A DNA stretch of 64,000 bases, from NCBI RefSeq assembly GCF_900496995.4, contig NC_044011.1, positions 45,805,541 to 45,869,540 on the forward strand, given 5' to 3'. A program made the translations under genes and the position numbers. A model generated the notes under the pieces. The model did not search any database, was not told where the DNA came from, and saw nothing but the letters and a program-made list of their open reading frames with translations. Every line of letters begins with the position of its first letter. The first letter of the stretch is position 1. This stretch comes from Aquila chrysaetos chrysaetos (lineage: Eukaryota > Chordata > Aves > Accipitriformes > Accipitridae). This document shows positions 1 to 13,700 of the stretch, piece by piece.

Positions 1-3000
1 CCGAGCAAGGACTCGGGTCTTGGCTTGAGAGACTTGGGATTCCGTTCCCGTGTGCTCTTCGTGGGTGATCTTGGGCAAGGTGCTGCACCGGGAGCCGTGA
101 AGGCCCTGCGGTGCCTTGCTCCTGTTGACTTCCCAAATTTCATCTCCGTGGAGCTGCGGAGTCCTGACCGCAGCCCGTCGCGGTGCCTGTTTGCACTTTG
201 GGATGAGTTTGCAGCAGGGGAATGAGAACACTTCCTTACCACCCAGGGATGCTATAAATACAGTAAAGATTATGTCATGTGCAGATGAAACAGGCCATAA
301 ATGTCCATCAGAGACACCCATACAGCAGGACGCCTAGACCTGCATGGGGTTACCCTTGGGAGGCAGATATCCAAATCCCCCCGGCTTTTATTGCTTGGTG
401 ACTAGGGATGCAAGTGCTTTTCCCCGGGAGCAAGGATGTTGCTCATACCCGTGTTGTCGAAGTGCCGTGAGGCTTTTGTGGAAAATCCCATCACGTCATG
501 CCAAAGAGAAAGCTGCAACCTGCAGGCTTCATGAATATGCCTTCTTTCCTTTTTTTTTTTTTTCACAGTTATTTTTTGTTGTTGTTTTTGCTTTATTGGT
601 CTGACCAGATGTTCTAAACATCTGGCGACAGCATGTTTATTTTTTTAGGCTCTTCTGTGCTTTGTTAGTGACATAGCAGCAGAGAAAGGAGCAGGAATGT
701 CTCTGTCACATCTTTTGCCGCCCGACCCAGATGTTTCGGCATCTTTGCTGCTGGTCCGCTGGTGCCCAGTGGCACCCTGTGGCTGGAGGGTGGCTGGCAG
801 CACGTCATCCCCTGGCCCTCCTGCTGTGGCTCCAGTTAAACTGGGTGACCTCCAGTATTCCCCGGTGCTGGGAAGCCTAGTTTTGAGGTGTGGTACAGAA
901 GGAGATGAATAATCAACAGGGCTAGGTCTGAGGTTTGGCCTTGGTAGGGCTCTGCTTCGTGACCTAGGGGAAGTGCCTCTCTAACGTGCTTTAAGTACCA
1001 TGTAATAAGTCACACATAAAATTCTGGCTGGAAATTTTCCTTGAAGAAAGGTAATGATAAAATGCTATTTTATTTTCTAAGTGAAAAGGTTTCACAGACT
1101 TGCCTCAACTGTAGAATGGAAATATTATTAGGAAACTACAAATCACTATTTTTTAGTTATTTAAAGAAAAGAGATAATCTGTTCTTTAACAAAAATAAAT
1201 TGGGGGCACAAGGTAAAACATTTGTTTTTCCACTTGTGAGCTGAGAAGTCCATTTTATATGTGTGTGGGGAAAAAAGCCGTGCACGCGTTCTGGACAAGC
1301 TCCATTTATGAGCATCTCCCGTCTGTCGCAAGAGAGCACACACTGTCAGCTCTCCAGCTGTGGTTTTGAACTGCCGGCCTGCGGTGAGCAGGAAAGTAAT
1401 TACTCTATAGCGCCGTTTTCACAGCTCTCTTTTATGGAGACGGTATTGTCTGGAAGCAGGGTCTGTCTCGCTAAATATTCACTGATAAAGCTGTGGCTCG
1501 CTGCTCCAGAAGCGAAACAGGAAATTTATCCAACACCTCTGCGGAGCCACAGAAAGCAGAATGCTGGAAGACTGGAAAGCGTAAAAATTATTTCAAGGTA
1601 CAGAAGTCCTTGGCCTGGGCTTTGGGTTGTGAAAATTGAGGTTGCTCTGCTGACATCAATACAGATTTGCTGCAGCGAGGTGAGGAATTTCATGACTGCA
1701 AAGGCGTATTCCCAAGCAAAATTGTCCTCCCGTGTTGTGGTCTTAATAATAAAGCTCCAAACCAGCTGGCTGCTCTGTCTTACCTCAAACCAAAAGGGGA
1801 TTTGTGTTTTTACCATATTACCCATCAACTTCAATTATCTTCTTTTTCCCTCTGTGTGGGAAAGAAGATCCATGAAATGAGCCAGAAGGGAAAGAAATAC
1901 ATTTTTATGGAAACAAAGGTGTTAATTCTCCCATCTCCCCATCTCCAGGGGAATGGTGAGAGAAGGAAGGGCTGTGAATCAGGACTGCTGAATCTTATTT
2001 TAGAGAGAGCTTTTGAGCGATGCCGAGGGGATGCCTTGTGGCTCATTGGCCACTGTGGATGGTGCTTTTAAGGAGTTACAGAAGAAACATGGAGCCACCG
2101 AGGGTTTCAGCTGCCGTGGCAGGTTGCTGCGTCCCAGCTCCCAGGTGTCTCAGCTCTGTGCAGAAGGGATGGACTATGTTAGTGCCTATCTGGGGATCGG
2201 GATGTATCGAGGATTAGAGGAATTACCAAAGGCTTGCAGGGGACTGCCAGCAACCTAGCAGAGGGTCAGAAGGTTATCAGCATGATGGAGAAGCTATATT
2301 TCTTGTATGTCTTTCCATGAGAGGAAGAAACTTCAACTGAGTCAGAAAAGCCCCATCAACTGCTCCTTCTTGGTGGCAATATCATCTAAGGTTTAGGGGA
2401 CATCGAAGAGGCTCTGTGTCCCCCAGGGCAGCGACTCCTGAAGGAGGACTGGGTCCACAAAGTCATTCTTCTCATGCTGGGACCTGATAGAGGGCACAGG
2501 GTGGAGGGCGGTCGGTCAGATGGGGCACAAACAGAACTGAAAGAGAGCTGCGAGCTCCCCAGGGCTGGCCTGGGGAACGTCCGCCGGCAGCAGCGATAAC
2601 TGATACGAGAAAATGGAGAACTGCCTCATCTTTCTCTCTCTCGGTTTGGGGAAGTGAGAGGGAAATCTCCTACTGCAAAGTGCCTGCAGATGCTGATGAA
2701 GGGGTCCAGCAGCAGTGTTTGCACAGTCCTGGAGAAGGGTGATGTTTCCTTCGAGTGTGGAAAGAGGCAGCCCTCAGCCCAGCTGGAGAAGCCGTGGTCC
2801 TCATGGGCACAGGGTGCCCTTTCTTGCATCAGTGAACACCAGGATGTGCCTCAACAGGGTAGCGATAGGTCGATCACCACGCTGCAGCCCCAAATCCGGT
2901 GAACCAACTGTTGTCCGCAGCCTAGACAGCTATGATTTCCACCTCCCCGTGAAGATGCTTTCTTCCACCTTCCCCATCTTTGCCCTCTAAGAGACATAAC

Positions 3001-5080
3001 CCATGGGGAGATAGAGGGGCTCCATGACAGCCTGGGCAGGGCTGGAGGGGAGCTGGTGGAGCAGAGTGGGCTTCAACCAGTGCTGCAGGTCCTCCCCCAG
3101 CTGAGCTCCCCCACCGTCTGGCTCCCAGCACGGTAACACTCTGAAATGCTGGCACCTTGTGGCAGCTTGGAAAAATAGCATTTATAGCGAGGCCAAACCT
3201 GCTTTTTGAAATCCCTCGCTATTTCAGATCCGGTTGGATGGGGAGGAAATTCTGATAAGCAGAGAGAGAAATTGGGCACATTTATTTGGGGAGAAGGTAC
3301 GAGGCTGCCAAGAAGGGATGTGGAAGTCCTGCTCCTCCCACCGTGCTATTTCTGCAGCAGCCCTGTCCCGGCTGCGCGAGCCTTTCATAGGATGTGGTCT
3401 TTCAAACAACAAACTCCCCAGATGGATTTTGATCTTGATTCTTCCTCCATGCCATATTTTGCCCTCCCTGTGGTATCTGGGCTGGGAGTCTATGTCAATC
3501 AGCTGGGGAACTGAGACCACATGAGACATTTTCCCTCATCCTGGAGATCTCTCTCATCTGATTTTGGAAGATCTAAGAGACCTGAGATTTGATGGCAGCT
3601 CTGTCCCCACTGGCCAGCAGTGCTAGATATATTGTAGGGGTGAAAAATATCTGTGGGTTTGGCTCAGATCTTGTCCAACTCTTTTTGCCAGATGGACTAT
3701 CGGCTGAGCTCAGTTGCAATGCTGGGGATCCTTATCCGGCAAAGGAAGGGTTATTTAAACCATATGAACAAGTGAGTTCCCACAGATGCAGTTTGAGGTT
3801 GATTCATACAGGTGCTCAGCGGGTGCCAAATCTCTTCACTAAGAGTCTGGACAGCCGTCCTATAGAAGCACAAATTTTTATCTCAGTGCATTAAATTGTC
3901 AAGATACTACAGAGCAACTCCCATCCCTCCCTCCAGCTCCTGCACTGCTCTCCCAGCGCTGCTTTTCCTCACATGCTGCTCCTGGCCTGGAGACACTGTC
4001 TAAGATGCTCCAGGAGCTCCTATGACCATCGTTGCTTTACTGCTTTGAAAATGTTTTGGGGACCTGCAGCCCTTTAACAGAACAGGAAACGTCAAATATT
4101 ACATGGATATAAATAACTCAGTAAAAGCGGGTTACAAGAACATCTGGTTTTGCACACTCCCATACAGTCTGATGGCACTGGGAGAGAAACAGAGAGATAA
4201 CTCACAATTTTGTCCATAGCAAGACACTTTTGGGTGTCAGCAGGGCCATGCCTTGGTCATCTGAGTCTGCCCAAGAACAAGTCCCCTGTCAGCTGTGATG
4301 GGAATCCAGGATCAAGGATAGAGTCCAAGTCAGTAGCGTAGTGAGTGGACATATGTCCTACCTCCAAGGCACAGTCCTACTTGTCATCAGCCCTCCCAAA
4401 TACTTCCTCCTGCTTACCCGTGTTGACTGTCCTGTCCGGGTTAAGGCTCAGCCCAGCTGGCCTGTGGCCAAGGGCCGTCTCGCTCAGGCGCTGGGAGACG
4501 TGAACTCAAAAAACCCGGAAAAAGATGACGTAGACCCAGGTGTCCATATAACTGTCCTGATAACCTGGCGGTGCTGCGAGCAGCGGTCTCTTCCCTGCTC
4601 CCCATGGCTTCATGCCTTAGCTTACAGGCGGGAGGATGGGAAGGTGACATGGAGATTGAGGGAGCTGTGGAGGTGTTTTCTGCAGAGCATCTGCTTGTCT
4701 CACAGCCTGTGGAGGCTGGAAGGACCAGAGTGGCTACACGCTCCGAGGGAGGACTTCTTGTGAAATGTGTGCATTTGCAAAATGTGCTGCGTTGCTTCTG
4801 AGAAAGATAACCAACTTACAACGAATGTGCAGACTTGCTGAAGCAATGTTTTTACAGCCATGACGGACTACGGAAGATGATGCTTGTAGAGAAAAGACCG
4901 ACTTAAGATAGATCAACTGCAATGGTGGGAAAGAACAGACGCACTTTGGGGGGCAAGATGCTTCTTCAGTGACTGCTTTGTGCTTTTATTTTACTGGTGA
5001 GACAGCCTGTGAGCATTTCTTTACCGGGGAAGGCTTCTGACATATAAGCCCAGCTCTAAATAGCTTCCTCCTTTATTAGA
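1..5080. other. upstream non-coding DNA, block 1
   Basis: No coding exon, RNA gene or intact repeat was recognised. Open frames here are short and overlap on both strands. The longest (1263-1880, about 205 codons) has no recognisable domain and reads like chance. A 14-T run lies at 550-563. The stretch near 1098-1135 resembles the 3' part of a MIR-like element (a decayed 'cctcaact gtagaatgg' segment), but it is too short to call. The block is most simply intergenic sequence 5' of ETS1. Confidence 0.6.
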
Positions 5081-5300
5081 AATAACCATTGGCACAAGCT
5101 GCCACGGGAAGTGATGGATTCTCCATCTCTTGAAGTCTTTAAATCAAGACCGGATGCCTTTTTGGAAGAGATGTATAGCCAAACAGAAATTATTGGGCTC
5201 ACTGTAGGAATAAGGGGATGGACTCATATGGCCTGCGTTAGACAGGAAGTCAGCCTGGATAATCTATGGTCCTTTCTGGCTTTAAGATCTATGAAAGTTC
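5081..5300 (+). repeat. CR1-type LINE, decayed 3' end
   Basis: The segment carries the recognisable order of a CR1 3' terminus: an 'aataaccattgg' start, 'gggaagtgatggattctcc', 'cttgaagtctttaaatcaag', 'attattgggctc', a 'cctttctggctttaa' stretch and a final 'atctatga' near 5290. Only the 3' ~220 bp is present, which is usual for 5'-truncated CR1 copies. An open frame at 5111-5341 runs through it but is only a relic of the element. CR1 is the dominant LINE of birds, turtles and crocodilians, so this element is also the main clue to the host clade. The divergence suggests an old insertion. The assignment rests on remembered consensus text, not an alignment. Confidence 0.8.
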
Positions 5301-7654
5301 AGATCTGCAGCCAAAGTATGGGACTCTTCACGTGTCTTTAAAACAAAAGCGCCCTGGGGTATGGGAAAGCCTCTGAACTGCTTGGAAAGCTACCAGTACC
5401 TACAGATTTATTTTCACTGGTACCTGAAGCAATGCCATTTCCCAGTAAATTTTCTCTTCTCTAGACTGTAGATGGGGAGAAGAGCTCAGAGGGCCAGATG
5501 GGGACCTGGGAGGCAGGCAGGACACTGTAGGATTTTGGGTTGCACCCCTACTTGGGGACATAACTGCTGCTAGAGGGACCATGTACCACACGGAGATGCC
5601 ATCATGAAGAAATGCTCTGGCATAGCTGGTCCAGGCTGCTGAGTTTGGCTACCCAGCTCTGCTGCTATGGCATAACCCCGTGGAGAGTGAAAGATGGGCT
5701 GGGGAAGATTTGGGGCATCGCCCCAAGTGTCAACTTACATCGGGCTCTGGTCCTTTGCACTTACGGGCTTGCCGTGAAGCAACCCCCACCTCGAGGGGAC
5801 CCCTTCCCCAGGAGGAAAATGAGAGACGCGGCTGCTCAGTCTGATGCACTAAAATAGTAAGTAAACCAAGGTTTCATCGATCAGAAAAAGGAAAGGAGAC
5901 AGGCAGGTTTGGAGTTCAGGAATGAGTCAGTGTGAGCCAAGTTTCCCTGTGCATGTTGGCCGGCGCCTACGGCGTGCAGTCGGGTATGTCACCGCGCAGG
6001 GAGGCTTCATCTCACCAGCTGAGACCCCCCTCCCTGCAGCTTTCGTTGCCCCACACCTGCCTCTTTAGCCCAGGTGGTGGTTGTGGTGGTTTGAGCTGGG
6101 AGCAGACTGAGCCTCTGCCAAGCTTGTTTCATGCTACCCACCAAAAAAACCCCCAAACGATGGTGGCTTTTGGCTCCCAGGGATGGTTGGGCACTCAAGC
6201 CGTGACTGTAAATGCACCTTCTCCACCATCCATCCCCTTCCCAGTTCTTCAGCATTTCACCCTCTCTCATCCCAGGTAAACTCATCTCACAGTAAGTACA
6301 GCAGCAGGGAAAGCTGGTGCAAACTCCCTGGCCCTGCAAGCAGAGCGGCCAGAACAAGTGGAGCTTGGAGAATATATTTTTGGCTCCATCTCCTCTTTTC
6401 AGCACTCGGGAGATGAATGTGGAAAGCAAGCCAGAAACGCCAGTAGTGAATGAATCCACTGGGTGCAAAATTAAGATGAAAAGCACGATCCAGATCTGTT
6501 AACAGCGATGTTGTGCTCCAGATCTTACAAAGGTGAACCGAAAAGAACGGAGACCAAAGACGAGTTTATGAGTTTATAACCCTCGTGCACATTTTCCAGC
6601 TGATCTAATAAGAAAAGAGCGTGTTGCCTATGACTTTTGCCTCCCTGCAGGAGAAAAGGGGACAGAAAAGGAGTCTTTCTTCAGCTACGAGCCTGTCTGC
6701 ACCTGCCAGATCTTGTGACCTCGGTCTAGAGGAAGGCGGGTTTGTGCTACACTTCGCTGGGGCTCACTCATCTCTAACCCTTCTCGGTGTTTGCTGGCTC
6801 CAGCCCAGGGCTTGCAGTGCCGGACGGACGGCGCCAGGCGGCTCCCAGTGATGCTTTTCAGGCCACAGCTTGCTGCAGGGTTAAAACAATTCCAGAAATA
6901 CAGGGATGCTGAGTGTGTCACTTCAGAGGAAAGCAAAATGTAAAGTATATGCATATGTTTAGTCCTGCAGAAAAAAAAAAAAAAAAACCCAAACCAAACA
7001 ACCCAAGCCAAAAATAATGAGAAGTACCAGGAAATGTGTGCAAGTCTTCGGTGGTGAGATGCATGCACAGCGCACCCAGCTTTTGCTGCGGCTCAGATGC
7101 TTTTTCATGTAGCCTTAACTCTTTTAAGTGAAGTTGACAGTTTAGAAACTGTCTTACAGAGTTCAGATTCACCTTAACCTTCAAAACAAGCTTCTTCATT
7201 ACTGGAGAAATGCCTCTGCATTTCCTCCTCTTCTTAATTTAAATGAAAATATTGTAATGTTGCAGCCCAAACACTTGTGCTAATAGACGAGAATTTATAA
7301 GTGGCATTGACTTGCTGCTGATAGTAAAAGGAAGTGAAACTGGTTAAAATGTTTTCTTTCATTACCCAAGCAGAAAGCAGAAAGCAAGCAAGCAAGACGA
7401 CTAATGCATTATGATTTTTTAGTTGCAGGAATGGAAGGCCTTCACTGTAAGACCAGTGAGGATTTTATTTGTTCTTGCTTTAAGTTGGAAAACGTGCTTT
7501 TAATGCAACTAAAATAAATATCAGAAATGTGTGTGCGCTTGCTGAAGTGGGAGCACTAGAAGCCTATTGCACTGAGCCCTGGTAGGTTTGTTGAGCCTGG
7601 GGGACTCAGCAGCAGCTGTGCCAAGGAGTGGGTTTCTGCTCAGTGATGGTGGGC

Positions 7655-7745
7655 AAATCCTCCCTTTCCTTGTGCTTCGGTTTCCAGCTGTATAATCAAG
7701 ATAACAAAATCTTCCTCATCTGTAAGGAGCACTGAAATGTGCTGA
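7655..7745 (+). repeat. MIR-like / old amniote SINE tail remnant
   Basis: Reads as a decayed form of the motif order 'tgtgcttcggtttcc', 'ctgtataatcaagataa', 'tgtaaggagcactgaaatg'. In MIR-type elements this is 'gtgcctcagtttcc ... ctgtaaaatggggataa ... gtaaagcgctttga'. Only part of the element is left and there is no tRNA-like head. The family assignment is from memory and needs a repeat-library search. Confidence 0.4.
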
Positions 7746-10700
7746 GGACGAGCGCCGCAGCAGAAATGGGGCTTTGCCCTGCGGGTACCATGTTGCCCCC
7801 GTGGACATACGTTCTGCTCTCTCTGGATGCCCTGTGTGGACCTCACCACGTTAGTTAATCCTGCTGCAGGGTCGGATCCCTTGATGCATCGCTATGCTCC
7901 GAAATTGCTCCATAGGGGTGCCTGCACTGGCACCGCTGTTTTAGAAGCCAAGTCACTTGACCTCTCGCTATAGCTCAGCTCCCGACCGCTTTGAAAGTAA
8001 ATACACTCCTTTCCTACGGTGGGGGTGATGTACAGATGTACAGCAAAGATAAACAGCCTGAAGTCTGTGAGCTTCTCCAGATGCTGAGACAGGGCAGAAA
8101 TAACCCAGAAAAGCAGGATAACACCCCATCTGGGTGCTCCGGACCTGATCTCCATGAGCACAAACCTTACAACAGCAAAACGATTTTTGCCAAAGCAAGG
8201 ATTTGCTTGTGCACAATAACCCTCTTTTATCAGAGGACCGTGGATCCCTTTGCTTTGCCCCCCCGGGGAGTTTGTGGGCTCCGGTGGGGGGGGGGGGACC
8301 CCGGGTGAGGATTGCCTTCAGGAGGCGTGCTTGTGCTTTCTTAGCCACCCTAGAGGGGAGAGATGAAGCAGAGATGTATGTAATCCCTCCTGTTTATAGC
8401 AAACCGTCTCTCGAAAACGAAGCGCCTTTGCTGCAGGAGGTGAGGCTTTCTGGGAAGGTGCTGCCCACCACCGCCGTGAATTAAAAAAAAAAAAAAGAAA
8501 AAAAATGCTTTTAATGGTGAACTACAAAGGTTTGGGGTTTTGAAGAAGCAAAAACAACTTCTAGGATGTTGGGGTGGGAGCAAACTACGGGCGTCAGCGT
8601 TACAAATAATTGCATCGCGGAAGAAAAGAGCTTGTTGCCTGTAAGATGTGGAGATACTCCAAAGCCCAATGCGGGTCTTACGTGGGAAGGTGTGCCTAAA
8701 TGGGTGCTCCTTTCTCATCCAGGTGGGGGCTGTGGTCATCTCCACTTCCCATGCGGGGTGGTTTGCCAAAGCCCTTAGTCACGCTGTGTGTGCCGCAGAA
8801 GTGGCTGCCCTCTCCTAACCTGCACCGTGAACTCCGGAGGGGAAGAAATACAGTGGTCTGAGCGGTGGGAAGGGGAATCAGGAGTTCCTGAGTAGGACTG
8901 GAAGAAAAATAAAAATAATTTGGAGAAAAATAAAGCCTCAGCCCCAAATCCCCTTATTTCTTCCCCCGGGGCTGCATCCCCTCTTTGCATTCCCTTCTCC
9001 AGTTTGGGAAATGGCTCTGGCAGCACTTGCTCTCTGCTTGAGCCTTGCAAATCTGCAATGTTTCTGAGCAGGATCACTGTAAAAGCACCCAGGTGAAGCC
9101 GGGGGGGGACACGGCTGCTTGTTGAGACTCTCCTCTTGATGAAAGCCAGTGGGGTTTTCCACCAATAAGGCAGGAGTGAAAGCAGGGCCTCAGCATTCAG
9201 CTCTTTGTTATTAAATTGCTTGTAATTCTAGGCAATGTCCCAAGGCCTGCCAAAAGGGCTGTGTTCATCATACAACAAAATAATAGCCATCACAATTAAT
9301 AAACTCTAATGGGAAAACACAGAAGGCAGAGCGCAGGTAAATGACAGGGACAGAGGATCCTTTTAACGTCTACAGGACTAACCCTTCACACATCCCTCAA
9401 AGCTGAATGCACTTCAAGTATTTTCCAATCATTTACACATTCTTGGCTTATAACTTGCGTTGTATCCCTTCGCAAACACGGTAGCTGAGATTTCCAGGGC
9501 TGTGATGCTTGGAGCACCCGTGGGTTTGCTGTCCCCGGCTAGCTTGGAGTGGGCTAGATCCCGCTGTGGTCCCTGGTTGTCTTCTCCTTTCCTGCCAGCC
9601 CCATCCCCGAGCACATCTGGCCTGTGTGCGAGCACGGCTGGGGAAGAAGGAGAGGATGGGAGGGATGGCAGTCGCTGGGCCTGGGAGAAAAACGGGGAGC
9701 GGGGGTGCTTAAAATAAACCCAATGCGCACATGAGTGTTATTGCAGCCGTGCCGGGTAAGGCTAGGGCTGTGTCCTCCCAAGAGGAGAGTTGACCGCCAG
9801 CAAAAATCCTCTTAACAACAATTAATGGCATCTAATTACTCTTTCTTTTGTCTTTTATTTAGCAACGAGGCTCAGCCCAGGAAGTCCTGGCTTCCACTGT
9901 TGGAGTGTTTTGACTCTGGGACTGCAAATGGCCTCGTTTCTTGGACAAACATGACCATGAATGTTCCCAAGCTCCTGCTGGTCCTCTCCTGCCCACTACA
10001 TAAGTCCAAAGGCACCAGGTGTCATGGGAAGTTACCCTGCACCATCAGCATCCCCTCTGCCACATTGTGTCTCAGCATGGTCCGCAGTGGAAAAATTTCC
10101 CTGCTTCCCTCCCGAGGTCCCTTTTTCCCCAGTGTCCCCTTGGGGGCTGTGTCTGTCCCAGGAAAGAAAGCCACCAGCTCAGAGGTGTGTGATGAAATGG
10201 TTGCATTAAGCCAAACCAGTGGCCCCACTGTCAGCTTATAGTGGGAGCCAGAGGGGGAAGTAGAAGAAAAGGGCCTGATCCTTCCATGGTATCCTCTCTG
10301 AGCGCTGATAGCCGCAGCTCTGGGATTTCCTGACCCCAAAATGGTTTCTTTAATAGCCCTCAGTGGATTTTTCTTCCTTGAATTTCTTGAGCTGGTTCTT
10401 GACCCTGTGTCAGCCTTTCATCTCCTCTGGCAGTTTCTGATAGCATCCGTTTCGTTGTCCTCCTGCAGCGGACAAATGGTCTTGAAGGTGGGATGCTGCA
10501 GGATTCGTCTCCTGGCTCCTGGCACAGCAGACGCAGGAGATGAAGGAGCGGGACCATCTCCATGGGATGACTTGCCAGGACAGAGGACCACAAGGATCGA
10601 TTTTAACTGCTTGGAAAGAGCACCCTGATGCTGAGCGCCAGCGTAGCTGGCACGAGCAGCCATAGGTGTCTGGGATGCAGAAGCAGCTCATTGCAGACAG

Positions 10701-13700
10701 GGTTTTTTGGGGAAATGGTGGGGGATAACCACAAGCCAGTCTCTGCCGGAGTAAAAGGCTGCAGGGATGCCCCGTGCTCTGCAGCGTGCATGGAAAGGGG
10801 GCAGGAGGTCCCACTCCTGAGCAGGGATGGGGAGGTGAAGCCACGTTTGGGGAGGATGGGTGTGCAGCAGGGTGGCGGGATGGGGATTTACCTTGATGGT
10901 TCGGAAAGCATGAAAATGGGGCAAAATTCTCTCCTTGAGTTGAGGGCAGGGGAATGACCCCTTTTCTGCCACGGAGGGGGCATGGGAGGAGACCGTCGCA
11001 GGGCAGGGCAGCAGCCACACGTGCAGGCAGGAAGAAGCAGCTAAAATAAGCAGATGGGTGGAAAAGGGAGGAGAGAGTATTAAGGAGATAACATAAAGGT
11101 TAGAGGGGAAAGTCAGAGGAAGTGAGCCAAAACCAGCCTGAATGTCACGAAAAGGTGAAGCTGAGCCTCACGACCAGCACAGAGCGCCGAGATTAGCAAA
11201 GCCGTGTCGTGATGCACGAGGCTGCGTCGAGATACACCGCAAGCTGCCCCCCGGCATCCTCCTCCCTCCGGCATCCACCCAGGGGGTCACTTGGAAATCA
11301 TCCCTAATGTCACACGTGGGGTCCCGAGGGCAGCTCCCAAGCAGGCAGCGGCACTGCCTGTGCCGGCAGCATCCTGGCCAGGCTGCCTCCTCCCTTGTGG
11401 GATTATTTTTTTATTCTCTCCAGAAGACAGTCCGCCGTTTTGTAGCATGCAATATGTCATTGGCATTTGGGAACGAAGCCCAAATCAATGATTGGCTCTG
11501 ATCATTTCTAACGTGGGATGGTTTTTATTTCAATGGCTCATCCACGTGTGGGAACAGAGCCCGTGTAACACTTTGCTGCTGCTTCAACCATATCGTGAGC
11601 CAGACTGAAATACTCAGGGGCTTTGTGTTTTCCAAATGCAGAACAAGCTTACGACTAAGCCCCCAGGTGCCATTACCTCATGTTTGTTTGCACGGGCTGG
11701 GAATAACACCAGCAGCATTTGGTGTCAAAGCCCTGCCAGACACCTTTTCGCTTGATGTAATTCTTGCGGCAGCCACCCCAGCACCGAGGATGCTCTTTGG
11801 CCCTTACGGTTTACTCCCATTTCCTGACTGCCAATCTTCATTTAACTCATTGAGCTCTGCATCACGACACAGCCAAGGGGATGAGCCTCGTGGCCTCGGT
11901 GGAGGAGCTGGGGCTGCAGCAGCTGGAGAAAAAGGAAGAGGAGAGGACCGGGGAGATAAAGCCCCCTCCCCAACAAGCCTGTGCTGCAGCTGATAAGAGC
12001 CCTCACGGGTTGTAATGGGAGCCCTGGCTGCCTGTTTCCTCACAAAGTCATGACTCAGGGATAATGTTCACATCCTCCGAATGGCGAGGGAGCTAAAAAT
12101 ACAGCCAGGAAAATGAGAATGAGCGAGCGAGCATGAATGAGAGCGTGAGTGAGAAATGCACTGGGGAAAAGAGAGAGGAAGCATGAATGAAAGAGCCTGG
12201 GAGAGAGAGAGTGAAAATAGCTGGACCCTTCCAAGTTTCCAAGCTGCAAACCTTTGCTTGCAATCAACACTCTGGCAAAGGCATGCTTGCGAGAATATAA
12301 ACCCGTCCCCTGAATTTGTCTTCGCAAGCAACCCTCCTGGCATCACCCACCGAGAGCAGGAGGGCAGGACACCCCGCTCCGGGGGGGCTGCATCCCCCGG
12401 GGACACTTCGGGGGCTTCCCCCATGCCACTCGTGCCTCAGCATTGTCCTCAAAGGAGGGTGTCCTGCCTACTTGGGTGCACCTGAAGATAGGAAGACATG
12501 CTTATTCCTGCCCACGCGCGGACACAAACGCACAAGCAAGTTTTCCCATGGATGCACACGTCATAGGTAGTCTCTCCTAGAAGGATGGATGTGCCTCTGC
12601 CCTCGGCGTGGGTCCTCACCAGGGTGGGGTGGGCTTGGGGAGCCCCACTGTTCCCCAGACCCTGTTTCTCCAGCCTAGGAATAGTGTTTTTTTTTTAATG
12701 AGCCTGTTGCTGTGAGTTACTGCCTTCCCCCTCTCCGAGCCCCAGGCACCTGCACACACACAAGAGCTCATTCTCCTGGAAGGAGAAATGGTTTTGCCCT
12801 CCGCCGTAGCCCCCTTGCATCACAAATAGCCCCTTGGAGCTGAAATATGTTTTACACATTTATCGCAGCGCTGAGGTTTCACCCGCAGCCCCCTTGGCAC
12901 TGGGCACCGTACCAGCACAGTGGAAAGGATGCTCCCCGTCCCCCATCCTCTACAGCTCCCCTCCTGCAAAGCCAGGGTGCATAAATGGGCCTTAGAGCAG
13001 GTCTTTAAGATCAGGAGACCCTCTTTGCCCTGCGTAGAAGCTATATTTCAGAGCAGGATTCTAAGAAGTGGCTCTGGGTTCTTGGGAAGCACCTGTGACA
13101 CAGTTTTCCCTCTGGCTTTGGCAGGATTGAGGGGAACCTCCTGCGGAAAGCAAAGCCCCTTTCATGCAGACTGCAGGAGTTCAATTACAGAGAGGTTTTT
13201 CTACCAAAATGCCTTATTCTGATGTCTCCTTTCCCTCGCCATCTCGGCCGGCAGTGCCGAACACGTGGGCTGAGGCAGGCGAGCGGCTGGTCCCTGCCCG
13301 CAGCGCCCAGAGAGGGCTGGCAGGGAGCAATCTCCCCGACACATCCCATCTCCCAGCACATGCCGGAGCCTTGTTTCAATTATTTCCTCCTGGGCAATCC
13401 GGCCGATCTGACAAAGGCCCTCGCCTGCCACTTCCCCGCTCCTGGATTTTGTTCCGAGTTTCTTTTGTCCGTGGTTTCCTCCAAGGTGTTGGGCTGGGAG
13501 AGGGATGCTGGAGGGATGCTGCTGTGTGGGGCAGGGAGAAGTGAGTCTGCACAGCCCAGGGGGGAGTCCACGGGTCTGTAAGAGCCATTAGACATGGACT
13601 GACCATGTTTAATACATCCTTGGGAGCAGCTCTGGAGCACGCAAGTATTGCAAAGGTGCTGGGAGCAGGAGGATGCCGGGGCCAAGCCACGGGACAAAAG

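Noticed and set aside
1263..1880. A ~205-codon plus-strand open frame near the window start
   Set aside because: No recognisable protein features, no promoter or splice context, and overlapping frames of similar length.
6971..6987. Poly-A runs as tails of processed pseudogenes
   Set aside because: No gene-like sequence or target-site duplication was seen beside this or the other A/T homopolymers.
13230..13470. Possible CpG island in the upstream region
   Set aside because: I count only about 17 CpG in ~280 bp, interspersed with ordinary sequence; too weak compared with 51390-51815 and the main island.
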